DNA of 64,000 bases from Ustilago trichophora. Its lineage: Eukaryota > Basidiomycota > Ustilaginomycetes > Ustilaginales > Ustilaginaceae. The notes beneath the pieces were generated by a model, which was given only the letters and a program-made list of their open reading frames with translations, searched no databases and was not told the DNA's origin. Of this stretch, positions 41,442-52,183 are shown one piece after another (the stretch's first letter is position 1; the number at the start of each line of letters is the position of its first letter). The stretch covers positions 310,001 through 374,000 of the forward strand of contig OOIN01000008.1 of assembly GCA_900323505.1 (NCBI GenBank). Reading direction: 5' to 3'. Made by a program: the position numbers and the translations under genes.

Positions 41442-43180
41442 GCGCTGTCCCCCGCAAATCCGTTTTCAGGGGCGACTTTTGGCAGGTGAGTCCGTTATGT
41501 CAACACACTTGGCGCCGGTTGTCTTCGCTCTCACCCTCGTACTGCACTGTGATGTGCTGTACCAAGGATGACCCTCCCAACGCCCAATTGCAAATAGCAT
41601 AAGCTCCTCATTTTGTACCTTGGCGTTGACATTCATCCCCAATAATCTGAGACGAGTGGAACAAGCACTCAGGCCACAACTCCACTAGCCGCTCTGGAGG
41701 ATTCTTCGACCTTGGGCTCAGTCAGGCTCCCCGCCTCTCTCATGCTACCGTACATGCTGCCGCATGCGAGAGTCTACAAAGACGGGGCTTTTGCGTGTCG
41801 CTGATCGAAAAAGATATGGCAGTCACACCCTTGTTTCTGCTTGGATGCTGTGTTGGCTTTTTCAGGTACAGAAGACAGAACCCTGTCAGGAACAAAAGTG
41901 ACCGGCGAGGCACTTGGACCGCCAGCAATTGTTTCCAGACGCGTTGTGATCCCTTTTGTCTTTGAAAGCGAGAGAGTTGATGCTGCCAACGCGACCACAC
42001 GAAGCCTGTCAATTTTGCTTTTGCTTTGCCGAACAACCGCACGCGGCCCGAGCGAGACCTTCGCTTGCGGTGCCCTTTCCTGTAGCACAGCCTTGATTCG
42101 ACTTGCTCGTCTTGTTTATGCACACGAAGCAAAGAACAAAAGGTGCTATGTGTCGACATTCAGGTCACCACCATTGCTCGCATTGTCTCCAAAGCACAGG
42201 TCGCTACCTTATCCTCGTCTTGATCATCCCAACATCAAAATTGAACCTCCGCGTTGGAGTTAACGCGCAACCTTAAATCCATGCCAGATCTGGTCGATGA
42301 CCGACCAAAACGCCAAAAAAAAAAAACAAAATTCCGCTAGCGTTTTTCAGGATAATTTATTCAGCTTTTCAACAAGTTCCCACGCTCAGAAACCTTTTTC
42401 GTGGCCAACTGGGCGTAATTGATTTTCTTAAGGCAAAGTGAGGTGATGCTTTCTCCGCTCCTTCTTCCGATCTCGTCACTATGTACGAATCTGCGAGTTG
42501 CTTTTGACGCCGACGATGCGGCTTGACCGCTGTTTTGGATGGATGGAGATGGGTTGAATCAGCCATGTCTGAGATGCTGCGGCGTGATGTGCGGGGCATC
42601 TTGGCCCATGCCTGTTATCACGATTCGGGGTTACGAGAAAGCGAGCGTGGGCCACGACGGACGCATGGCATTCGGTCGAAATCAAATCACTGCATGCTTA
42701 CTCTTCTTTTCCTCGGAGAGCTTCGATGTTGTCAAGTCGTACAGGGTTCGGTGCAGTCGATCGTGTAGCGATTCATTGCTCTTTAATCAGAGCCGAGCCT
42801 GCTGTCGACAGTGCATGGTTGCTTCAGAGAGGCTCCATCCACCCCACAGCCAGACAGACCCCAAATCCAAGTTCAACTGCCATGCTTGACAACCCGAGAG
42901 AGGCGTTCGATCATGGGCCGCGTTCTTTGCACCTGCTTTCTTGTGTGCATGGTTGCAATCCTTTTGAATGTTTGACAGCTGCACGGACGCCATTGCTGTG
43001 GCCGCACATGATCGGTTGGGATGCCGAGGCAGGCAACCAACAAAGAAAAATTCCTTGATCGAAGCTTCTACATCGGCAAAGCGTGTGTACAGAATATTGC
43101 GTCTGCAAATGGTTTCCACAAACCACATATCGTGCACAGGCACACTCCCATCAGCAACGCTAGCCCGCCTCGGTGCGTCT
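41442..43180. other. Gene-free interval, part 2
   Basis: About 1.7 kb with stop-rich short frames on both strands and no recognisable protein. A short A run occurs near 42316-42328. I see nothing else in it. Confidence 0.4.
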
Positions 43181-43670
43181 GGCCGGCTATACAGTAGTGT
43201 GATTGCGTGCTGCTTCATGCATCCTGCGAGCTTCTTGCGCAGGAGTCGGCCGTCTTGCGTCTTCAATGTGTGCTTTTTCGAATGTGTGTACTGTACTGTA
43301 CATACATTGCAAATGAAATCGCCACGATTCCACTTCATTCGCACCCTCTTCACGTCGCACAGCACACCCGATCCCCCACCATGCCAAGCTGGCTCTAGTT
43401 CAAAAGCCGTAAGCAGAATCGTCTTGCTCTGTCGCCGATTTCAGTCTGTGTACACATGCCAAGGGTGGATTTCGTGAGGCTAGGAGTCGGTCAGAGGCTT
43501 CTTGTACGGCAGTTGAAGAGGTGGTTCTGGTTGTCCACAGGTAGATGTGCGTTTTGTGGCTGGAATAACTGCCCGAGGGACGTTGTCTCGCCTCTGAGGT
43601 TGAATTTGCAGTCAATTGCAGCTCCACGCTCTGTAATATTTTGTAGACCTCGTTGTTGTTTTACTGTATT

Positions 43671-43696
43671 TATTTTGATTTTGATTTTGATTTTTC
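43671..43696. repeat. TTTTGA hexanucleotide repeat
   Basis: Three to four tandem TTTTGA units in the TACTGTA-rich stretch. Confidence 0.75.
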
Positions 43697-44007
43697 GTCC
43701 GCTCTTTACCGGAAGCAGATCCACACTCATCACCACCACCATTAATACCTTCTACAGTAAGCACTCTGCAGCAGGGCTTTCCTTCGACATCGATAGCAAT
43801 TAAAATCACAAGGCCTAAAGCGACGTTTTCCTGCACGAACCGATCGCAAAGCAAGACGAGAAGTGAAAAGTGACAACCCACTCTGCTCTTTACAGCTTGA
43901 AAATTTCTACTGTATTAATACTTGGCATACAGCAGTGGGTGGCGCTTATGTGGGCGTCAGCATTGCTGTACAGTAGCTTGCCAGCCAAGCAAACGAAAGT
44001 CAGAAGT

Positions 44008-44008
<1 letters not shown>

Positions 44009-44057
<49 letters not shown>
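44009..44057. repeat. Poly(A) homopolymer, 49 bp
   Basis: Uninterrupted A run, the longest in the window, inside the gene-poor interval. It is oriented A on the plus strand, so it could mark the tail of an old retroposed copy; I see no clear target-site duplication around it, so simple slippage is as likely. Confidence 0.9.
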
Positions 44058-44059
<2 letters not shown>

Positions 44060-44460
44060 TGTCTTCCCAGCTCCGCTTTCCGCTTCCCGCCACCTCAAGC
44101 CTCTTGAATCTGAACGACGCCCAGCTGAACTTTAAAAAAGACAAAAGTCGCCACCACTTTCGGAAGATCAGTAGGAAGCGTCAACTTGAATTTTTGGATG
44201 CATAAGGGGAGAGATATCGTTTTCGAGGCTCCCACGCCAATATTGTGCTCGATGCAGTGCTGTGCCTTTTTGCGATAAATTCATGCCTTTTCTAAAATTT
44301 AGCTCTTTTCTCGATCTTGAGCAAACTGCAAAATACGCGGTGAGAATTGGTTTTTTTTTTGGATGACAGATTTTTGGTCTCACGCTCTGCATTCATGCAA
44401 GGCCTCGCTTAGCGTGCGTACAGTGCGAATCAACAACAGATACTGTAGCTCTGGGTGCCT

Positions 44461-47211
44461 ATTTCTTTTTTAGTGTTTGTGCTCAATCCGTCAACTTATT
44501 GGCGCCCGCTCAGAGCCTATGTGTACACGACTGTCGCAGATCCCCTTTTCAACCTTGTTCCTTGCCCATTCAAGCGGAGAAGCACGCCGACGCAAGCGAA
44601 AGCGCTTGGACACTCAAAGCAGGAACAGTGTTGTTCATTGTCTTGTTCATTATCAGCCATCCTTTCCTCGAATCGAGCTCCGATCTTGTCCCAAAAAAGG
44701 CACTCTCACCCTCGTCAATACATCCTCCTTGCAATCATCGACTGCTTCTGCTTCTGTTCGAAGAGCATTGCTCCCACTTGCTCTGCGTTGGGATTGCTTG
44801 CTTGCGTGCAGCGTCCATCGAAGTCGAATATCCCCACCAACAGAAATCCCACTCAATGCCGGCAACAATACCGCACCAAATCTTGTGTACGGTAGAGCAA
44901 ACAAGCCGGGACAAGGATAGATCATTGCCGGCTTGCGGTAAGCTTAAGTTACTCTGGAACACAATGCGCTCGTACCGTGATATCGGTGAGACGGTGTGAG
45001 CGCTTCTCCCAACTCCGCTGCACACACACTCTGCACTTATGTTTCTCCTCTGCCAACCCCAATTGTCCTCCTTGGCCCGTTTGCACCTGCAAGGTAGACG
45101 TGTAACTTCCGTTGCCACATTCTTGTTGCAACTTCATTTTTTGCCGTCGGGTTCATCGCCTGTCACAGAGTCCATGTAGGTTTGTACAGCACTGTGTCAC
45201 TGCTGGGCTCAAGTTGTTATGGTCTGGTATAAAGGTGAGCATATACGTACTTGGCTGCTCCTCAGCTCCCCTCTTCTGTTTCTTCCCCAAAGTAACGCCC
45301 CCTCTCACAACCACACGCTTCCACGACCACCCTTTCCCAGCTTCCACGTTCCTAACGTCGTTTCTTTTATCACCAAGCCTTTCAGCCCATATCATACACA
45401 CGCCCTCACGACCTAAGCCTCCTGATCTTACACCACCGATCAGCTTGGCCATTCCCTCTCCACGTCTTACTCTACGCCAATTTGAAAAAAATAAAAAAAA
45501 TTCTTTTGAAGAAGAACGGATTCGACGCGGGCTCTGCACTATTGGACTCCTTGCATTTGTGCTGCAGCGACATCAGTAAGGGCTCTCTCTCTCATCAATC
45601 AGCGACTCTTCCCACCCCCTTTTTTTGTTCCTCCGCTTCCGACTCTCGATTGAAGGCTACATTGCACCTGCTCAAGACTGGCAGCATTGTTCATTCAGTC
45701 TAGTCCTTCCCATCTAGTGACGCCTCCTGGACACTTTGCGACACACCCTAGCAAAAAAAAAAAAAAAAAAAAAAAGTTCCTTGCAGCCGAATCGAAATCA
45801 AATCACGACGGAAAACCTCGCGTACCTCAGCGTACCATTATCACCTTCGATCCGCCGCTGTCGGACGCCTCTTTGCGATCTAGCCTTTGCCACTCCCTCG
45901 TGACACCAAACGCTTTTTCCTCTGCGCACTTTCCAAGCCCCTTGCTTGTCCTTTCCCAGGTCGGGCTCTATTTCTTTTTCATCGTGGTTCATTATCCGCT
46001 CTTACCACGAGTCGGAAATTAGTATCGCATTGTAAGTACCGGTCCAAAGCTTGCCGTCCGCAACAGGGGCACACTCTTCCGTTCAGCCGTGTCCTTCCCG
46101 CCCCGCTCCCCTGGCAACGCAAGCCTCCTTCATTTTCTTTTCTTTCGAGTCGATCGTCGACTTGCTTGCATTGCCGTGACGCGCCATGCTCTCTCGAGGC
46201 ATCTGGCCGGCATCGAATTGCGTTTACTCTCCCACGCCTTGCAAGCTTCGTGGTCCGCATGGTTCTCCACGGTACACGGCTTGCTTGAACTTCATTGATT
46301 CAAGCCAAGCCCTCTTCTCATGCCTCTCTCCACCAAGCCGAGACCGACTAGACTAGCTGGCTTTTGTGATGCACCTGGCTTCACCTTGCTTTCTTTGGTC
46401 GGCCATAACCTAAGCCACCTGGAGCCAAAACACTCTATTCTTCTGCATGACAGTGCCCACTGAACTCGTTGTGAGGCCCGCTCGCCCACATGTGTGCCTC
46501 CCTGGACAGTGTCTCCTGCATTGGCCCGCCCAATTTTTTTTCTTCGTCGTCCCTGCCTCATCCTTCCTCCACGTCCCCTCCCACCATTCACCATTCCCAG
46601 CCCACCGCTCATTTGAGACGGTCGTTCCAGATTCTCTTTGCGTCCCTTCTTTCCTCCTCTACATACAATCGAGTCTGCTCCACTCAGCTTGGGGTTACCC
46701 ACTTTCCAAGCTCCGATTCCTACCTTGGATCCGAACCAAAGTCGCTCTGCCTCGCCTGCGTTCCGCCGGGCCCTTTCACCCTCGTCCCTTGCCCCATCTT
46801 TCCCACATCTAGCTCTCGCAGCACACGAGTACATATACTGACGTTGGATCATCCATCTTTCCTGCCTACCATTCCTCTCCCTCCACCTCAACTTACTTCT
46901 TCACTGTCCTTTCTTGTGCTGGCGACCGCATTCACTATCTCTTCTCATCGGTTGTACAAACTATCCTCTTGCTCGTCCTTGCCCTTTCGGCTTTCGCACA
47001 TTGCTCGGCTCGATCCATATCATCCTTATCATCATCGATTTTTCGGCGACGTCTTCCATCCCGCGCACGCTGTAAACAGCAGATCCTCTAGTTACTCCGA
47101 CGATTACCCTGCCTTGTCGTCACTTCAGCGTTGCTCTTGCACGTGGAGTCACACAAACAATTCCTCCTCTGGTCACCGGTCCGTAGCAAGCATCTGCACC
47201 CCTATCACACA
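44461..47211. promoter_or_regulatory. Long pyrimidine-rich upstream region/leader of the HoxX-like gene
   Basis: About 2.75 kb before the HoxX-like start. From about 45100 onward the plus strand is rich in C and T (CTTTCC, CCTCC, TTCTTC), as in long 5' UTRs of this genome type. A 23-bp A run lies at 45753-45775. Good intron donors occur (for example GTAAGT near 46026), so a spliced leader is possible. Open frames here, including one over 46490-47215, read as Ser/Pro/Leu/His-rich translations of pyrimidine tracts and I do not call them genes. Confidence 0.45.
45753..45775. repeat. Poly(A) homopolymer, 23 bp
   Basis: Uninterrupted A run in the upstream region of the HoxX-like gene. Confidence 0.9.
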
Positions 47212-50200
47212 ATGAAGATCCTCTTCATCTGCACAGCCTTTAACTCGCTCGCACAGGTATGTTTCCCGACCCTCCTGGTCCCTCAGAGCCCACTCCCTTG
47301 GTCCCACCACAAATGTTTGTGGGCCCTCCTCCACTCAGCCCGCATCCCCTTACCCACCAGTGGCTCCCCTTGGCGGTTGGCTGTGGTGAGCTTGTAGTGG
47401 GCTGGACTTCGGCCCGCGAGCAAGCGGCAACTAGAGTGGCGTTGAGTCGACTTCATATGTGCTGACACGTTGGTGGCTTTTAACACTCTCCCTCACCCCA
47501 CACAGCGTACGGCACTTGTGCTCCGAGAGAAGGGACACTTGGTCACTGTCGAATATGCACTTTCACCCGCTCTGATGATTGAGGCGGCCGAGCTTGCACA
47601 GCCCGACCTCATCATCTGCCCCTTCCTCACCAAGCACGTCCCACCCAAGGTCTACAATACATGGATGACGCTCATCGTCCACCCTGGCCCACCAGGCGAT
47701 GCTGGTCCGTCGGCCATCGACTGGTGTCTGATCGGTGATATGGGCGAGCTGCAAGATGCTGACCAGGAACTGACGCTTATTGACGCCAAGCACAGCGCAA
47801 AGAACGCAAGATCCACCATGCGCAGCCATTGGGGCGTCACTGTGCTCCAGGCGATCGAGGCCTTCGACGCCGGTCCCGTCTGGGCCTTCGACCAGTTCGA
47901 GCTGGGCCCACACAACGCTTCCATGTCCAAGAGCGACCTCTACCGCGGTCCCGTCACTCGTGCAGCAGTCAATGCCGTATTGGCCGCTGTCGAACGCATC
48001 ACAATCTGCGCCGAAAAGGAGGCAGAGCAGTCTGGCGCCAAGTTCTACTTGCCTGTTAGCGCATCTGTGGTGGCTCCATCACACTTCCGATACCAGTGCG
48101 TTTCTCGTGGTGTTCCCTTCTTGGGTGGCAGGACGCACGACCGTCCCCTTCTGCGCGCTTCACAGCGTGACTTTTACCCACTCCTCCCTCAGAGCAGCGG
48201 GAGCAACTCCAAGCTCCGCCTGTCGGCCGACGCCATTCTCCAGCGCATCCGCAGTGCCGACTCGCAACCCGGTATGCTCTCTACACTCTTCGGCACACCC
48301 CTCTTCCTCTACAACGCACACATTCAGCGCGACCCACTTCCGCCAGCCGTTGCTGACAGGCAAGCGGCTCTGAACCAGGCTGGAACTGTGCTGGCCACCC
48401 GCGAAGGTGCTGTGCTTGTCGATGTCGGAGCCGACTTCCCAATGTGGATTGGTCACCTTCGTCGTCCCAAGGCCAAGGCTGACAAGTATCTGCATCCCAA
48501 GCTGCCGGCCGTCATGGCACTCCTCTCGATGCCCGAGACCGCACGCAGCCTCGGCCTTTTCGATGCTAACAAGGTTCCTGAGTGGAGCGCTACCACTGGA
48601 TTTGGCAGCGACCCGTCCCAGCCGTGGCAGCGACGACCTGGCACGTACCAGCAGGTCTGGGTCGACGTTGAGTCGAGTCCCAAGACTAGCTCTACTGTGG
48701 CTTATGTCCACGCGGACTTCTACAATGGTGCCTTTTCGACTACGCAGTGCGAGATCCTGCTCGAGGCAATCCAGTGGACGCTCAAGGTGCCCAACCTCAA
48801 AGCTGTTGTGATGCTTGGTGGTCCAGGATATTTCTCCAACGGTATCGCGCTCAACGTGATCGAAGGCTCGCCCGACCCTTCTGCTGAGGGATGGGCCAAC
48901 ATCAACGCCATTGACGACTGCGTTCAGGCTCTGCTCGCACCCAAGGGTATCGTCACCTTTGCAGCCATGCGCGGTAATGCAGCTGCTGGAGGTCTCGCCA
49001 TGGCTACTGCTGCTGACTTTGTGATTTGTGCCGAGTCGGCCGTTCTCAACCCCCACTACCGCGGTTTGGGTCTGTTTGGCTCAGAATGGCACACCTACTC
49101 GTGGTGCGAGCGCTGTGGCTCGCATGTTGCCGCCAAGTTCGCTCGCGAGATGCTGCCTATGAGCTCCCACGAGGCCAAGAAGATCGGGCTGGTTGACCAT
49201 GTTCTCGATAATGATGGCTTGTCCGCCGATGAGCTCCTCTCATCGATCAAGCAGCTGGTGAACCAGGTCATGGACGCCGAGGTGCAGCCATCAGGAGCTG
49301 CCTCATCTGACATCGTTTCTTCAGGCGCTCCTTGGACGCGTTCCCTCCGACCAGTCTCTGCAGACGCTTCCAAATCGACCTTACTGTCGGAACAGATCCT
49401 GCGCAATAAGACTCGCTACCTGGCCTACCTCTTTGCCGAGAACGCGGACAGCAACTTGTCGCTCGAGCAACATTTCCTGCGGTACCGAAAGCACGAATTG
49501 GACCAGATGACGCTCGACTTCTTCCACCCGCACCGCAACCAGCGTTTTGCCAGCCGATGCACTGGATTTGTTAGGAAGCTGGTGCCCAACTCGACGCCGA
49601 TGCGTTTTGCACTGCATCGCAGGTTTGATGGTGCTGAATGGTCGACTGCCACAGACTCTTATGCTTCCTCAAAGCACCTAGATGAGGAGGAGGAGGATGC
49701 ATTCGACGGACTTGCCGAGTACCCAGCTTCTGCCGCTGTCGCTCGTCTCCCCACCGTTCGACCCGAGTTCGTCATCCACGAGACAATGAACAGAGACGTC
49801 GAGTCGCGAGCCAACCGCGCCTACAGCGCGGGTCAAGACACTCTCGCCTCTGCCCGATCTGGCGATGGAGATGCCAATACTCCTCACGGAGAAGGCAGCC
49901 AGCGAAGCTCCACATCCACCGCTCCCACAACTCCACGCGAGTCGAGCCCCAAAGCAGTCCTCTCGCTCGGCGACGAGGAAGCTCAGCGGGTCGAGATTGA
50001 AGCAGAGCAACTCAAAGTGCACCGCATTGCTCCTGCTGCCGGCTTGCTAGGTGACGGAGCAGCTGTAAAACGCGGACCCACGGTCATCTCCTTCGTCGCG
50101 AATGAAAAAGCGCGACCCAACGTCAAGGTTCGCCCGGAACGCTCTGCTTCGGCCACCGTCAGTGTTCCTAGCAACAGACCCACCGTAGTCTCTCCAATTA

Positions 50201-50877
50201 AGGCGAGGGAGAGCACCGACTACGGCAAGAAGTCGCAGAGCAAGATTCAACGCTTCTTCCAGTCGCTCAGTCGCAAGAGTCGGGGCAACCTTCTCGCCGA
50301 GTCTGAGCCCACCACTCCTGTCGTCCCTACCCCCATCAAGACCGCGGCACCGCTCGCACCAGCCTTTACCAAGCCGGCTGAGGTAACTCCTCCCGCTTCC
50401 CCGGCTCGCAACGCCACGATGGATGCGGCGACACGTCAACGTCGTCGATCTTCCATCTCTGACGTCTTTTCGATCCTTCAACAGCGTTCGCCCACGCAGC
50501 ACTCGAGCATGGATTCAGGCAGCAAAGCAGAACGTCGTCGATCCTGGCGTCCCACCTCTTCATCAGGATTGTCTTTTAGCAGCTCCCACGACCGCCCCGC
50601 TGCTATGGGAGAGTCGAACAAGTCTTTGCCCCCTACACCCAACGCCAAGTCCCAGGGCACGTTCCAGCTCAACGTGACCGCTACGCCCAAAATCGTCGAA
50701 GAGGCTTTCGCAAATGCCGTCTACGAAAAGCACGGCGATGGAGCAGACACGCCCACACGAGAGGGCGAGAAGGGTGAGGGAGACTGCCTCTGGAGCTGCT
50801 ACTACTCTGAAGATGGAGCTGTGAAGCAGCAGCACCAGCAGGCTAGATTTCAGCCAGCCGCTGTTTCCGCCGTTTAA
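47212..50877 (+). CDS. HoxX-like protein: formyl-THF hydrolase/transferase domain plus crotonase domain, with long disordered tail
   Basis: In bacteria HoxX uses a one-carbon formyl donor to make CO for the active site of [NiFe]-hydrogenase. The role in fungi, which lack that enzyme, is unknown. The gene has two exons, 47212-47256 and 47506-50877 (249-bp intron, GTATGT...CACAG, phase 0), giving 1138 residues. The spliced start MKILFICTAFNSLAQ plus RTALVLREKGHLVTVEY is the HoxX opening. The formyl-THF site VHPGPPGDAGPSAIDW lies near residue 74. The crotonase-like part (about 410-600) has GGPGYFSNGIALNVIE, AAGGLAMATAADFVIC and the HoxX-specific LNPHYRGLGLFGSEWHTYSW (about 529). After about residue 726, some 410 residues are Ser/Pro/Thr/Lys-rich and disordered, with IQRFFQSLSRKSRG; bacterial HoxX (about 550-700) has no such tail. 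The upstream region is exceptionally long and pyrimidine-rich. Confidence 0.88.
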
Positions 50878-52183
50878 AAATCCACAAGAGATTGCTCTGT
50901 GCTAGATCTTTCCTTTCTTTCACTTTGTCACTTATTGCTACTTGCTTGAGTCTTTGCCTGATGCTTCGTTTCAGTAATGTTAAGGGATCCTGACACAATT
51001 GCACTGTGCGGTATTGTGCCACTTGAGATCGAGGTCTCGCAGGAACGATGTGACCAGCAGCATGTTGCCACGCGAGGGAGGTTTCCGATCTAAAATGACC
51101 CCACCTCACAAAATTTTCTCCCCCCTCAGAAACAACGGTCGTTCAAGGCAAAATGCAAGCGAAGAAAGCTGTACCGATCGGCAACCTTTCACACCGACAA
51201 GAGACCTTGTGTTGTCAGGAACAGGCGCCGAGTGATCCAGTCGTAGAAGAGCCCATCCGGCTGCGACAAAGAGGCAAGAATTTGGCGAGAATGTTTTCGA
51301 CGTGGGGACGTGGGGGACGTGAGTGCGTGCTGTCGGGGAGATTTCGCCGAAAAAAGCGAATGGCTCTGTGTCACAGAACAGTCCGTCAATTTGAGCCTCT
51401 TGGGGGAATCTAGCGGATTCCACCGGCGATGAGCCAACTGGATCTTTTTCTCGTTTGCCACGTACCCCCTTCATACGGTCTAGCTTTTCTTCCATGCTCC
51501 CTTTGTCAAGTATCCGTGCTGCTATCATGTGAACGCCATGGAGATGGAAGAGCAGGCGTAGTGAACGAGGGGAATGGTGCGCAAAATGAATCAAACATGG
51601 TCGGCCAAGTCAAGGCGCGTAAATAAAATTTTCGGAGGAATTCCTGCAGCCCTTTTCGCTGTGGCGCCAAACCCCCACGTCCAGTTGAGCCGCCCACAGT
51701 TTCCGCACCTCATTGTGAAACTCTTTCCGTAGCCATCGTGTTTTTATTGGTGCACTCTTTTTCAGAACACCGTCATACCCGAGCTTGATTGCTCCCGTCA
51801 GGTTCCGAAGCCCGGTCGATGAGTGAGTAGAGCGAATCTTTCTCGTTGATTGCGGCGAAGTATGTAAGTTAAGCGAGGCGTGGGGTTGTGGAAACCAATA
51901 AATCGTTAGCCGAGGTAAAGGTATCGACCGGCGTTTTGACAAAAGTGGCTTTTGGTACGAGGGCTGAGAAACCGTGTAACGGTCCATCGTAACCCCACAC
52001 GGATTCTGTACGACCCCAGAAGGAGGGTGAAGCTGAAACCTGTACGGTGTACCCCACGCTGGAGCCCCTCGCACTGTCCTTGCGCTAGGGGAATTCGTAT
52101 AAGAACTCATGCTTCCCTTTATCAATTTGACTCCCCCGCACGAAAACCTTTGCTACGAATCCTCAATCATCCCAACATCGACC
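50878..52183. promoter_or_regulatory. Intergenic region between the HoxX-like gene and the MFS permease
   Basis: About 1.3 kb: the 3' UTR of the first gene and the promoter of the second. TCCCTTTGT at 51498-51506 is the reverse complement of ACAAAGGGA, the pheromone response element bound by Prf1 in Ustilago maydis. A single 9-mer of this kind is expected about once per 128 kb by chance, so the functional reading is weak. No gene is seen. Confidence 0.45.

Larger units (their letters stand above)
43190..44447. promoter_or_regulatory. Cluster of TACTGTA/TACAGTA sites
   Basis: Eight copies of TACTGTA or its complement TACAGTA lie within 1,258 bp: 43190, 43289, 43294 (overlapping), 43662, 43753, 43907, 43969 and 44441. 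The copy at 43969 sits in the palindrome CTGTACAG. With equal base use about 0.15 copies would be expected in this length. The cluster is in non-coding, T/A-rich DNA that also holds a TTTTGA repeat and a 49-bp A run. It may be a regulatory element or the remnant of a repeat family. No binding protein is known to me. Confidence 0.45.

Noticed and set aside
46490..47215. 241-codon plus-strand open frame ending at the HoxX-like start codon
   Set aside because: It is a translation of pyrimidine-rich leader (Ser/Pro/Leu/His), with no domain and no good start. It could act as an upstream open frame but not as a conserved protein.
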